A stretch of DNA of 64,000 bases from Nakamurella deserti (GTDB taxonomy: Bacteria > Actinomycetota > Actinomycetes > Mycobacteriales > Nakamurellaceae): positions 1,674,001-1,738,000 of the forward strand of contig NZ_QCXS01000002.1 in the NCBI RefSeq assembly GCF_003260015.1, written 5' to 3'. Positions 26,568-41,056 of the stretch are shown here, in pieces; position 1 is the stretch's first letter; every line of letters begins with the position of its first letter. The notes beneath the pieces were generated by a model. That model did not search any database and was not told the origin of the DNA. It saw only the letters and a program-made list of their open reading frames with translations. The position numbers and the translations under genes were made by a program.

Positions 26568-27128
26568 ATGTCCGACCGCAACACCCTCATCCGCAGTCTG
26601 CACGACATCGGCCTGGCCGCCTGGTTCGGTGGTTCGCTGATGGGCGCCGTCGGCCTCAACGGCGCCACCGACACCATCAGGGACCCGGAGCGCCGTAACG
26701 CGCTCGGCGCCACCGGGTGGGCCCGTTGGGCACCCGTGAGCGCCGCGGCCATCGGCGTCCACGCCATCGGCGGCGTCGGACTGACCCTGGCCAACAAGGG
26801 ACGCCTGGTCGGGCAACGCGGCGTGGCCACCACGGCGATCGTCAAGACGGCGCTGACCGGCGTCGCCGCCGCCAGCACCGCCTACAGCGCCTGGCAGGGC
26901 CGGGTGCAGGCCGAGGCCGGCCTCAACCCCACGGACGGCGCCGTCAACTCCGGACCCGACACCCCCGCCGCGGGCGCCACCGCCCGTCAGCATCTCCGGA
27001 TCGCCCAGTGGATCACCCCGATCACCACCGCCGCACTGATCGTGCTCGCCGCGCAGCAGGGCGAGCAGCAGCGCGCCGGCCAGGTCGTCAGTGGGATCCT
27101 GGGCCGCGCCCGGACGGCGCTGTCATGA
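26568..27128 (+). CDS. Hypothetical membrane protein (actinobacterial)
   Basis: 186 residues from ATG 26568 (GGAGG 6 nt upstream). Contains LHDIGLAAWFGGSLMGAVGLNGA, read as LHDIGLAAWFGGSLMG, then two or three further hydrophobic segments (AAAIGVHAIGGVGLTLA, WITPITTAALIVLAAQQ). I recognise the layout as a conserved actinobacterial protein without assigned function. Its stop overlaps the next start (ATGA), so it is translationally coupled to the DUF2382 gene. Confidence 0.75.
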   Translation: MSDRNTLIRSLHDIGLAAWFGGSLMGAVGLNGATDTIRDPERRNALGATGWARWAPVSAAAIGVHAIGGVGLTLANKGRLVGQRGVATTAIVKTALTGVAAASTAYSAWQGRVQAEAGLNPTDGAVNSGPDTPAAGATARQHLRIAQWITPITTAALIVLAAQQGEQQRAGQVVSGILGRARTALS

Positions 27129-27595
27129 CCGCCCCCCGGCCCCGCGAGGCCGACGCCGCACCGACGGCCCCGTCCAGAGCGATGACCCTGTCGGAGGAGC
27201 GACTCGCGATCTCCACCGTGCGGGTGCCGTCCCGGCGGGTCCGCCTGGAGAAGTACGTGGTCACCGAGACCAGGACGATCACCGTCCAGGTCTCCCGGGA
27301 GGAGGTCCGCCTCGTCGACGTGGACCTGCCCGACGCCGGCCCGGTGGACGAACACGCCCCGGCAGGATCGTCCGGCGACGCCGACCGCTGGCTCACGCTG
27401 AGCGAGGAACGCGTCGTGGTCACCACCGAGACGGTGCCGGTCGAACGCGTCCGGCTCGAGGTGTCGACCGTCGTCGAGGACCGTGTGGTCACCGACGAGA
27501 TCCGGCGCGAGCAGATCGCTCTCGAACGCGGAACCGAATTCGCCCGTGGCACCGGTCCCGGTGCCATCCCCACCACCACGGAGGACACCGAATGA
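27125..27595 (+). CDS. DUF2382 protein
   Basis: 156 residues. Two halves resemble each other (MTLSEERLAISTVRVPSRRV and LTLSEERVVVTTETVPVERV), each followed by a charged beta-rich stretch (RLEKYVVTETRTITVQVSRE; RLEVSTVVEDRVVTDEIRRE), i.e. the internal repeat of DUF2382. There is no membrane segment. ATGA overlaps at both ends tie it into one operon with 26568 and 27592. Confidence 0.82.
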   Translation: MTAPRPREADAAPTAPSRAMTLSEERLAISTVRVPSRRVRLEKYVVTETRTITVQVSREEVRLVDVDLPDAGPVDEHAPAGSSGDADRWLTLSEERVVVTTETVPVERVRLEVSTVVEDRVVTDEIRREQIALERGTEFARGTGPGAIPTTTEDTE

Positions 27596-27819
27596 ACATC
27601 GACAAGAACACCATCCTGGACATGCTGCGCGGGAACGGCCAGCACGACGACGCTGACCGGGCCGCCACCGAGCTTCCCGACCAGGTCGACACCGATGCCG
27701 ACTCCGGGCTGCTCGGCAAGTTCGGCATCAACCCCGCCGATCTGATCGCGAAGTTCACCGGCGGCGGCGGCGCGGGTGGGCAGGGCGGTATCGGCGGGCT
27801 CCTCGGCAAGATCCTCTGA
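27592..27819 (+). CDS. Small acidic/Gly-rich protein, paralogue of 52770 protein
   Basis: 75 residues from ATG 27592 (ATGA overlap with the upstream stop). MLRGNGQHDDADRAATELP is followed by LLGKFGINPADLIAKF and a Gly-rich end. The protein at 53003 (minus) has the same layout (HLEQAGRTEDAARARTELP, VTELGVDPKQLL), so the two are homologous. The function is unknown; context suggests a stress role. Confidence 0.75.
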   Translation: MNIDKNTILDMLRGNGQHDDADRAATELPDQVDTDADSGLLGKFGINPADLIAKFTGGGGAGGQGGIGGLLGKIL

Positions 27820-27830
27820 ATTACCGGGTG

Positions 27831-27864
27831 AGGCCGGGCGGACCCTTCGGGGAACGCCCGGCCT
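27831..27864 (+). terminator. Terminator of the stress island
   Basis: AGGCCGGGCG / CGCCCGGCCT stem, with an inner CTTCGG tetraloop-like hairpin and a trailing TTTC, 12 bp after the last stop codon. Confidence 0.8.
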
Positions 27865-27973
27865 TTCGCGCGTTCCGGCCCGGGGGCATGACGTTCGTCC
27901 GGGCGAACAGCGGCGACACCGTAGCGACCACGGGACCCGGAGGCACCGTCGACACAGTGGCCGTTCGAGCCGG

Positions 27974-28909
27974 TCAGGGTGCGAACGGAGCGCGTCCCGT
28001 GGCGGTGGCCGGAAGTCGTCGTCGTCGCGCATCGGTGGAGCGACCCGCCCGCCACCGGACCCAGAGCCGGCAGGCGAGGACCCCGAGTGCGGCGGCCACC
28101 CAGCCGGCGACGACGTCCACCACGTAGTGCTCACCGGTGTAGACGAGCACGAAGCCCATCGCCAGCGCGTAGCCCACCAGCAACGCCCGCCGCCAGACTC
28201 CCACGAGCGGCCAGAAGAACAGCAACACCAGGGCGGCTCCGGCCGCGTGCAGCGACGGCATCGCCGCCACCGGATTCGACGCCCCCTGGCTCTGCGTCAG
28301 CAACTCCCCGACCGGAGCGAGATGCAGCTGGTCCCAGCCGATGTCGGAGATCCGGGCGACGCCGTCGACGATCCCGAGCTCGTCGGCCATCCACGGCGGC
28401 GCCATCGGGTAGACCACGTAGGTCACCGTTCCGGCGACCGTCATCACCAGCACCGCGGTGATCCACGGGCGGAACCGGTCGCGAACCCGGAACCACAGGA
28501 GAGCCGTCACCAGGGGGATCACCACGAAATGACTGACGTACACCACGGCGAGAATCGCGTCGTACCAGTGCGAACCGCCGGCGGCGTAGAGGTGCTGCTG
28601 CAACCACGCGGTCGGTAGCACCCCGAAGACGGCACGGTCGAGGGTGGCCGGCTCGGCCACGTGCAGTCCGAAGCCCAGCGCGTTGTGCCGGCCGGGGACC
28701 AGGTCGTCGCCGATCGGCAGGTTGATCAGCTGCGCCGCGGCGTAGGCGAGCAGCAGGAACCCCAGCGGCAGCCAGGCCACCAGCAACTGCGCCACCTGGG
28801 TCCGGGCCCGGCCACGGCGTGAGACGCCTGCCGCCGCAACGGTCCCGGCGTCGAACTCCGTACCGGCCACCGTCGAGGGAGCTTCCGGCGCCCGCCGGGT
28901 CGCCGTCAC
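27974..28909 (-). CDS. PAP2-family phosphatase / inositolphosphotransferase-like membrane protein
   Basis: 311 residues from GTG 28909, with about six membrane segments. The phosphatase signature is visible as AAMPSLHAAGAALVLLFF (core PSLHAA) and YTGEHYVVDVVAGW (core GxHYxxD). An earlier YPMAPPWM is typical of the AUR1/inositolphosphorylceramide-synthase-like PAP2 group found in actinobacteria. Likely acts on lipid phosphates at the outer membrane face; the exact substrate is unknown. Confidence 0.87.
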   Translation of the reverse strand: MTATRRAPEAPSTVAGTEFDAGTVAAAGVSRRGRARTQVAQLLVAWLPLGFLLLAYAAAQLINLPIGDDLVPGRHNALGFGLHVAEPATLDRAVFGVLPTAWLQQHLYAAGGSHWYDAILAVVYVSHFVVIPLVTALLWFRVRDRFRPWITAVLVMTVAGTVTYVVYPMAPPWMADELGIVDGVARISDIGWDQLHLAPVGELLTQSQGASNPVAAMPSLHAAGAALVLLFFWPLVGVWRRALLVGYALAMGFVLVYTGEHYVVDVVAGWVAAALGVLACRLWVRWRAGRSTDARRRRLPATATGRAPFAP

Positions 28910-29009
28910 CGGTGGTCCCGGTCGGACACGCCGAGATCATCGACGTGACAGCTCATCCGGGTCTCGCTTCCGTCGGCGGGGTTCGCACCGCAGGGAAAGG
29001 CCGGCGCCG

Positions 29010-29029
29010 CCGGGGGTTCTCTCCCCCGG
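29010..29029 (-). terminator. Terminator hairpin downstream of catalase
   Basis: CCGGGGG-TTCTCT-CCCCCGG, extended by outer CCG/CGG with one mismatch, ~110 bp after the catalase stop codon. Confidence 0.65.
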
Positions 29030-29138
29030 ACGGCATCCGGCCTCGGCGGGCACGCTGTTCGACCCGCGGCGACGGCCCGGGAGGGTCGTCGCGATCACTC
29101 CCGGACTGCCCGGCCCGCAGGCGCGGTAAACCTGCCCG

Positions 29139-30803
29139 CTACCGCTGGACCACCACGTGCTCGTTGGGCACCACGTGGGTCATCGTCAGACCGCTGACGT
29201 CCCGCGGTCCGTTCTTGCCCAGGTTCGACAGCCGCGCCAGCTCGTCGTCGGACAGCGTCTGGCTCTGCAACGGCTCGAGGTGCCGGACGTCGTCGGGCGA
29301 CAGGCCCAGTCCCTCACCGACCCGCAGCCCGAGCTCGTCGTCGACCATCAGGAAGTGCCACACCATCCGCTCCTGAACGGCGCGGTCGGCCTGCCCGATG
29401 AGGGTCACGAAGTTGGCGACCAGGTCGTCCTTCTCCCACTGCTCCATCAGCTGGTAGCGCTGACCGGCCTGGGTGTAGTCGTTCGTCCGGGGGATCCGCT
29501 TGCGCGTCAGCCGGCCGGTGATCTCCGGACCCTGCTCGTCGTGCGTCGGGTACTGCGCCTCCCGCAGGCCGCCGGTGATCGACGGTTCGTAGTTGACGTG
29601 CGGGTTCTGCCCCTCGCCGAGATCCACGCCGTAGGACATCTGCCCGCCGCGCTGGTTCGTCGCCACCCGGGCGTTCTTCGGGCTGTTGACCGGCAGCTGT
29701 AGGTAGTTCGGGCCCACCCGGTAGCGCTGGGTGTCGGAGTAGGAGAACGTCCGGCCGACCAGCATCTTGTCGTCGGAGAAGTCCAGACCGTCGACGAGGA
29801 CGCCGGTTCCGAACGAGAGCTGCTCGTTCTCGTTGTGGTGGTCGCTGACGTTGCGGTTCAGCGTCATGGTGCCGACGAGCTTGGGCTCGAACTCGTTCTC
29901 CGGCCACACCTTGGTGTCGTCCAGCGGATCGAAGTCCAGCTCCGGGTGCTCGTCGTCGCTCATCAGCTGCACGTAGAGATCCCACTGCGGGAACTCCCCA
30001 CGGTCGATCGACTCGTACAGATCCTGCGAGGCGTGCCCGAGGTTCGTCGCCTGGATGTTGGCCGCGTCGGCCTCGGTCAGGCTCTTCACCCCGGCCCGCG
30101 GCTGGAAGTGGTACTTCACCAGGTGCGACTCACCGTCGGCGTTGACCCACTTGTAGGTGTTGACGCCGAAGCCCTGCATCGTCCGGTAGTTCGCCGGGAT
30201 GCCGCGGGGGCTGAACAGGTTGACCAGCATGTGCATCGACTCCGGCGTCTGCGACATGAAGTCGAAGATGCGGGCCGGCTCCTGGCGGAAGGTGATGGGG
30301 TCGGGCTTGAGCGAGTGGATCACGTCGGGGAACTTGATGGCGTCGCGGATGAAGAACACGGCGAGGTTGTTGCCGACGAGATCCCAGTTGCCGTCCTCGG
30401 TGTAGAACTTCACCGCGAAACCGCGCGGGTCGCGGGCCGCCTCCGACGAATCGCGCCCGCCGATCACGGTGGAGAACCGGATGGCCACGTCGGTCTGCTT
30501 GCCGGCCTCGGCGAACAGCTTCGCCCGGGTGTAGCGCGCGATCGGCTCGTCGCCCCACTGCCCGGTCGCCTCGAAGGTGCCGAAGGCCACCGCACCGCGG
30601 GCGTGCACCACCCGCTCCGGGATGCGCTCCCGGTCGAAGTGGCTGATCTTCTCCAGGAACTGGTAGTTCTCCAGGGTGGCCGGACCGCGGGCCCCGACGG
30701 TGCGCTGGTTCTGGTTGTCGTAGACCGGATGGCCCTGGCGGTTGGTGAGGACCGGGCGGTCCTCCTCGCCGGCGGCGGGGCCCTGACTGGCGACGTCGGT
30801 CAT
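29139..30803 (-). CDS. Monofunctional heme catalase
   Basis: 554 residues from ATG 30803 (GAGAGGA 8 nt upstream). Distal His67 is in RVVHARG, Asn139 in [10 protein letters not shown], and the proximal heme ligand Tyr355 in [12 protein letters not shown]. All catalytic residues are present. It converts H2O2 to water and O2 in the cytoplasm. The length fits small-subunit catalases. A Fur-family gene lies 62 bp upstream on the same strand, the classic regulator-catalase arrangement of actinobacteria. Confidence 0.95.
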   Translation of the reverse strand: MTDVASQGPAAGEEDRPVLTNRQGHPVYDNQNQRTVGARGPATLENYQFLEKISHFDRERIPERVVHARGAVAFGTFEATGQWGDEPIARYTRAKLFAEAGKQTDVAIRFSTVIGGRDSSEAARDPRGFAVKFYTEDGNWDLVGNNLAVFFIRDAIKFPDVIHSLKPDPITFRQEPARIFDFMSQTPESMHMLVNLFSPRGIPANYRTMQGFGVNTYKWVNADGESHLVKYHFQPRAGVKSLTEADAANIQATNLGHASQDLYESIDRGEFPQWDLYVQLMSDDEHPELDFDPLDDTKVWPENEFEPKLVGTMTLNRNVSDHHNENEQLSFGTGVLVDGLDFSDDKMLVGRTFSYSDTQRYRVGPNYLQLPVNSPKNARVATNQRGGQMSYGVDLGEGQNPHVNYEPSITGGLREAQYPTHDEQGPEITGRLTRKRIPRTNDYTQAGQRYQLMEQWEKDDLVANFVTLIGQADRAVQERMVWHFLMVDDELGLRVGEGLGLSPDDVRHLEPLQSQTLSDDELARLSNLGKNGPRDVSGLTMTHVVPNEHVVVQR

Positions 30804-30865
30804 GGGTGGATTCCTCTCGTGCGGGGACGGTGGTGCGGTGGGCGCGGGTGCGCCCGGGACAGGGA

Positions 30866-31363
30866 TCAGGAGCCGGCGGCCCGGCATGCGGGACAACGGC
30901 CCCAGAACAGGACTTCGGCCTCGTCGACGGAGAAGCCCGCCGGGTCGGCGGGTGCCAGGCAGCCGCGGGAGCCGACGGCACACGCGACGTCGACCGTGAG
31001 TCCGCAGGAGCGGCACACGAGGTGGTGGTGGTTGTCGCCGGTCTCGGTCTCGTAGCGGGCGGGTGATCCGGCCGGCTCGATCCGGCGGAGCAGGCCCTCC
31101 GTGGTGAGCGCGGCGAGGACGTTGTACACCGATGCGCGTGAGACGTCGGCACCGGCGGCCCGGACGGCCGCGGCGATGTGCTCGGCGTCGGAGTGGGGCG
31201 CGGCGGCGACCGCGGTCAGCACCGCGACGCGCGGGGTGGTCACCCGCAGGCCGTGGTCGCGCAGGAGGCGGGCGGGACCGGTCGGGGGTGTCGAGGAACG
31301 CACGTGGGACTCCGGGACGCGCGCACGCAGGGTCAGCGACGGCGTCGATCTGGACCTGTCCAT
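30866..31363 (-). CDS. Fur/PerR-family regulator (FurA-like)
   Basis: 165 residues from ATG 31363. The winged helix is [20 protein letters not shown] and [19 protein letters not shown]. The metal and structural sites are [12 protein letters not shown] and [10 protein letters not shown] (two CxxC pairs for structural zinc). Placement directly before the catalase gene suggests a peroxide-sensing repressor of an operon furA-kat. No operator could be confirmed by eye. Confidence 0.9.
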   Translation of the reverse strand: MDRSRSTPSLTLRARVPESHVRSSTPPTGPARLLRDHGLRVTTPRVAVLTAVAAAPHSDAEHIAAAVRAAGADVSRASVYNVLAALTTEGLLRRIEPAGSPARYETETGDNHHHLVCRSCGLTVDVACAVGSRGCLAPADPAGFSVDEAEVLFWGRCPACRAAGS

Positions 31364-31437
31364 GATAACGACCCCCCGCTGACGACCGCGCCCGCCCCAC
31401 TCGACAGCAGCGGGACGGGCGCGGTGGACGGCGGCGG

Positions 31438-37077
<5,640 letters not shown>

Positions 37078-37508
37078 CGTCGGGTTCTCCATCGCTCACT
37101 CATGGCACAGGGAAAGGGGATGCGGGCCGGCTCGGTCACGTCACGAGGCGCTTCAGGTCACTGCTCGACACTCCTCGAGGGGTCCGGGGCCGACGCGGGA
37201 TCGGCGCCCGCCGGCCGCTGGATGTGGAGACATGGCGATCGCAATGTGACCTAGAGCATAGAGCAGGGCCTATTCACCTGCTGACCCCATCACGGCGTGC
37301 GCGGAGGGTGCGGCAGCACCGCGGGGCGCGTCTCGAGCGTCACCCGGTCGGCCCAGGGCGACCCGGAAGAAGCGCTGGTCGGACGCGGAGTGTGAGAGAG
37401 CCGACAGCACGGTCGGCGCGTCGCCCGGGCGCGGCGCGCGGCAACGCGCCCGGTGCGAGGGATTCGATGCGCGGCGACGACGGGGACGGGGTCGCCGCGA
37501 AGGGGGCG
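37078..37508. other. Leader region of the acyl-CoA carboxylase gene
   Basis: About 430 bp without a recognised gene. An AT-richer patch at 37240-37290 contains TATGCT on the minus strand (37255-37260), a possible -10 for the carboxylase, but no good -35 is visible. A ~180-nt untranslated leader would result. Confidence 0.4.
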
Positions 37509-37739
37509 TCAGTGCCGGGTGGCGTGGACCGGGGTGCGCTCCAGCGTGGCCTTGATCTCGCGTCGCAGTGAGACGATGCGGTTGATCAGGCTCTGCTGTG
37601 CGGCGAGATCCACGGCCTGGCTGTGCAACTCGTCCAACCGGACCATCGCCATGCACTGCCGGCGACGGTTGTCGGTGTCGGCGAACGCTCGGATCCGGTG
37701 CAGCTCCGCTTCCACATCAGCGGTGTTCATGGCAGTCAT
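37509..37739 (-). CDS. Small helical protein of unknown function
   Basis: 76 residues from ATG 37739 with GGGAGG 7 nt upstream. It is rich in Arg, Ala and Leu with helix-forming heptads (VEAELHRIRAFADTDNRRRQ; LAAQQSLINRIVSLRREIKA). No membrane segment or known motif was recognised. Confidence 0.65.
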   Translation of the reverse strand: MTAMNTADVEAELHRIRAFADTDNRRRQCMAMVRLDELHSQAVDLAAQQSLINRIVSLRREIKATLERTPVHATRH

Positions 37740-37808
37740 TTCGGTGCCTCCCGCGCGTCAGCCTACGCCTGTCCGCGCCTCCGGAAGGGCGTCGTCGGTC
37801 ACTCCCGA

Positions 37809-37827
37809 GACCGGTTCGCAACCGGTC
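37809..37827 (-). terminator. Hairpin downstream of rraA
   Basis: GACCGGTT-CGC-AACCGGTC, a perfect 8-bp stem between rraA and the small helical gene. Confidence 0.6.
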
Positions 37828-38013
37828 CGCGGCCCGATCGACACCGCGACCGCAGCACCTGCGCCGATCCGTGCCGGCGGCGATCGGGCGACCGGGCGCC
37901 GACGCGAACGGGCGGTTCCGTCCGCCGCCGGGGTGGTGCGCCGGTGCGTCCGTCCGCGCCGGGCCGGCCCTGCCGACGGCCACCGCCGACGCCCGCCACC
38001 ACCCGCCGCAGGG

Positions 38014-38487
38014 TCAGCTCCGGGGCAGCGTGACGACGCCGTCGGCGTCGCACCAGACGTGGTCGCCGGGACGGAACACCGCGCCGCCGAACTCCACGAC
38101 GACGTCGCGTTCGCCCGCACCGGTCTTGCCGCTCTTGCGCGGGTTGGTGCCCAGGGCCTTGACCCCCAGCGGCATCCCGGCCAGGACGGCGGCGTCCCGC
38201 ACGGCACCGTGGATGACCACGCCGGCCCAGCCGTTGTCCACGCCCAGCCGGGCGATGACGTCGCCCAGCAACGCGGTGTGCAGGCTGCCGGCGCCGTCGA
38301 CCACCAGCACACCCCCGGCCCCGGGTCCCGACAGCACCGACCGGACCAGCGCGTTGTCCTGGAAACACCGGACCGTCGTCGCGGGACCGTCGAAGGCGAC
38401 GCGTCCGCCGAGATCCCGGAACTGGACGTCGCAGGACTGCAGGCGGTCGCCGTACCGGTCGACGAGGTCGGCGGTGGCCGTGGTCAT
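38014..38487 (-). CDS. rraA: RraA-family protein
   Basis: 157 residues. [20 protein letters not shown] and [20 protein letters not shown] carry the substrate and metal-site residues of the RraA/HMG-aldolase fold (conserved Gly-rich loop and R-D pair). The family includes E. coli RraA, which inhibits RNase E, and 4-hydroxy-4-methyl-2-oxoglutarate aldolases. Which role applies here is open; small actinobacterial members are usually annotated rraA. It follows tex on the same strand with a 42-bp gap. Confidence 0.88.
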   Translation of the reverse strand: MTTATADLVDRYGDRLQSCDVQFRDLGGRVAFDGPATTVRCFQDNALVRSVLSGPGAGGVLVVDGAGSLHTALLGDVIARLGVDNGWAGVVIHGAVRDAAVLAGMPLGVKALGTNPRKSGKTGAGERDVVVEFGGAVFRPGDHVWCDADGVVTLPRS

Positions 38488-38529
38488 GGTGCCTCCGGGA
38501 GTCGGGCGGGTGCCGATCCTCGCACGGCG

Positions 38530-41004
38530 TCAGCGGCCCCGTGGCCGGCGCTCCGGCGGGCCACTGCCGAATCCGGCCCGTTTCAGGGCGTCGGCGAGCG
38601 ACCCGGCGGGTGGGGGCGTCGCGGCCGGGCGGGGCGTCGCGGCCGGGCGGGGCGTCGCGGTCGGGCGGGGCGTTGCGGTCGGCGCGGCGGACCGCCCCCC
38701 GCTCCCCCGGTGCTGCGGCCGGGCGGCACCGCCGGTGCGTCCGCCGCCCGTGCCGGACCGGGGCGCGCCCGGTTCGTCGGTGAGCCGCAGCGACAGGCCG
38801 ATCCGCTTGCGGGCCGGGTCGACCTCCAGGACCTTGACCCGCACCACCTGACCGGACCGGACGACCTCGCGTGGGTCCCTGACGAACGTGTCGGCCAGCG
38901 CGGAGACGTGCACGAGTCCGTCCTGGTGCACCCCGATGTCGACGAAGGCGCCGAAGGCCGCGACGTTGGTGACCACGCCCTCGAGGACCATCCCGGGCCG
39001 CAGGTCGCCGATCTTCTCCACGCCGTCGGCGAAGGTGGCGGTGGCGAACGCCGGGCGCGGGTCCCGCCCCGGTTTCTCCAGCTCGGCGATGATGTCGGTG
39101 ACGGTGGGTACGCCGAAGGTGTCGTCGACGTACTGTTGCGGCCGCAGCCGGGACAGCAGCGCGACGTTGCCGATGACCCCCGCGAGCTCGGTGCCGGTGT
39201 CGGCCAGGATGCGCCGCACCACCGGGTAGGCCTCCGGATGCACCGCGGAGGCGTCCAGCGGATCGTCGCCGCCGGGGATGCGCAGGAAGCCCGCGCACTG
39301 CTCGTAGGCCTTGGGCCCGAGCCGGGGCACGTTCTTCAGGGCCCGCCGGGAGGTGAAGCGGCCGTTGCCGTCCCGGTGCGCGACGATGTTCTCGGCGAGG
39401 GTGGTGGTGATCCCCGAGACCCGGGCCAGCAGCGGGACCGACGCGGTGTTGACGTCGACCCCGACGCCGTTGACGCAGTCCTCCACCACGTGGTCCAGCG
39501 AGCGGGCCAGCAGGCCCTCGGCGATGTCGTGCTGGTACTGGCCGACACCGATCGACCGGGGGTCGATCTTCACCAGCTCGGCCAGCGGGTCCTGCAGCCG
39601 GCGGGCGATCGACACCGCGCCCCGCAGGGACACGTCCATTCCCGGCAGCTCGGCCGCGGCGTAGGCCGACGCCGAGTAGACCGACGCCCCCGCCTCGGAG
39701 ACGACGACCTTGGTCACCCCGGGGTGGGCGGCCACCAGTTCCGCGGCCAGCCGGTCGGTCTCGCGGGACGCGGTGCCGTTGCCGATGGCGATCAGCCGGA
39801 CGCCGTGCCGGGTGATCAACGCACCCAGGGTCGCCAGCGTCGGAGCCCACCGGTTGTGCGGCTGGTGCGGGTACACGGTGTCGGTGGCCACCACCTTGCC
39901 GGTGCCGTCGACGACGGCGACCTTGGTGCCGGTCCGCAGGCCCGGGTCCAGACCCATCGTGACCCGGTCGCCGGCCGGGGCGGCGAGGAGCAGGTCGCGA
40001 AGGTTGTCGGCGAACACCCGCACCGCGGTCTGCTCGGCCGCCTGCCGCAACCGGCCCCGGACGTCGGCGGTCAGCGACGGCAGCAGCTTGGTCCGCCAGG
40101 CCAGCCGCACCGTGTCACGCAGCCAGCCGTCGCCGGGCCGGCCACGGTCGCCGATGCCGAAGCGCGCGGCGATGCGGATCTCGGCGTCGGAGGGACTCGT
40201 GTCCAGTGGGTCCCGGTCGTCCGCCTCGGGCTGCACGGTGACGGTGAGCACGTCCTCCTTCTCGCCGCGGAACACCGCCAGCGCCCGGTGCGAGGGCACC
40301 CGCGCGAGCGGCTCGGCGAAGGCGAAGTAGTCGGCGAACCGCCCGGCGGTCTCCCCGGCGTGCTCGGCCCCGCCCTTGACCGTGCTGACCAGCCGGCCGC
40401 GCCGCCACAGCAGCTCGCGCAGCTCCCCCACGAGATCGGCGTCCTCGCCGAAGGTCTCGATGAGGATGAAGCGGGCGCCGGTGAGGGCCGCCGCCGGGTC
40501 GTCGATGCCGCGGTCGGGGGCCACGAACGGCGCGGCCTGGGCGGCCGGGTCGCGGTCCGGGTGGGCGAGCAGCGCTTCGGCGAGCGGCCCGAGACCGGCC
40601 TCGCGGGCGATCTGGGCTCGGGTGCGCCGCCTGGGCCGGTACGGCAGGTAGATGTCCTCCAGCCGGGACTTGGTCGTGGCGGCCGCGACCGCCGCGGCCA
40701 GCGCGTCGGTGAGGACGCCCTGCTGGGTCAGCGACTCGAGCACGGCGCGCCGCCGGTCGGCCAGTTCCCGGAGGTAGTCCAGCCGTTCCTCGAGAGTGCG
40801 CAGCTGGGTGTCGTCCAGGCTACCGGTGACCTCCTTGCGGTACCGGGCGATGAACGGCACGGTGGCGCCGCCGTCGAGCAGCTCGACGGCGGCGCGGACC
40901 TGCCACGGTTCGACGCCGAGCTCCTCGGCGATGAGCCGGACGATCCCGGCCGCGGAGTCGTGTGCCGGGGCGGCGGGGCTGGTGGCTGCGCTGTGCTGGG
41001 TCAT
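38530..41004 (-). CDS. tex: Tex-family RNA-binding S1 protein
   Basis: 824 residues from ATG 41004. The N-terminal Tex helices (VPFIARYRKEVTGSLDDTQL) are followed by IYLPYRPRRRTRAQIAREAG, then the YqgF-like domain (GLDPGLRTGTKVAVVDGTGK), helix-hairpin-helix repeats (NVPRLGPKAYEQCAGFLRI) and a C-terminal S1 domain (VTNVAAFGAFVDIGVHQDGL). The last ~60 residues are Pro/Ala/Thr/Arg-rich and include a TPRPTA-like repeat. Tex binds structured nucleic acid and affects transcription; it is conserved in most bacteria. Confidence 0.93.
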   Translation of the reverse strand: MTQHSAATSPAAPAHDSAAGIVRLIAEELGVEPWQVRAAVELLDGGATVPFIARYRKEVTGSLDDTQLRTLEERLDYLRELADRRRAVLESLTQQGVLTDALAAAVAAATTKSRLEDIYLPYRPRRRTRAQIAREAGLGPLAEALLAHPDRDPAAQAAPFVAPDRGIDDPAAALTGARFILIETFGEDADLVGELRELLWRRGRLVSTVKGGAEHAGETAGRFADYFAFAEPLARVPSHRALAVFRGEKEDVLTVTVQPEADDRDPLDTSPSDAEIRIAARFGIGDRGRPGDGWLRDTVRLAWRTKLLPSLTADVRGRLRQAAEQTAVRVFADNLRDLLLAAPAGDRVTMGLDPGLRTGTKVAVVDGTGKVVATDTVYPHQPHNRWAPTLATLGALITRHGVRLIAIGNGTASRETDRLAAELVAAHPGVTKVVVSEAGASVYSASAYAAAELPGMDVSLRGAVSIARRLQDPLAELVKIDPRSIGVGQYQHDIAEGLLARSLDHVVEDCVNGVGVDVNTASVPLLARVSGITTTLAENIVAHRDGNGRFTSRRALKNVPRLGPKAYEQCAGFLRIPGGDDPLDASAVHPEAYPVVRRILADTGTELAGVIGNVALLSRLRPQQYVDDTFGVPTVTDIIAELEKPGRDPRPAFATATFADGVEKIGDLRPGMVLEGVVTNVAAFGAFVDIGVHQDGLVHVSALADTFVRDPREVVRSGQVVRVKVLEVDPARKRIGLSLRLTDEPGAPRSGTGGGRTGGAARPQHRGSGGRSAAPTATPRPTATPRPAATPRPAATPPPAGSLADALKRAGFGSGPPERRPRGR
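38614..38687 (-). repeat. 18-bp in-frame repeat at the tex 3' end, ~4 copies
   Basis: GGGGCGTCGCGGCCGGGC-like 18-bp units in tandem. On the coding strand they give about four ATPRP[TA] hexapeptides in the low-complexity C-terminal tail, outside the S1 domain. Confidence 0.75.
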
Positions 41005-41056
41005 GGCGCCGACCACTCTGACACAGCGCGGCGCCCGGCGGGTCCGGCCCGGCCGG

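Noticed and set aside
30804..31400. N-terminal extension of the catalase frame
   Set aside because: It overlaps the Fur gene in another frame; ATG 30803 has a good ribosome site and the family-typical N-terminus.
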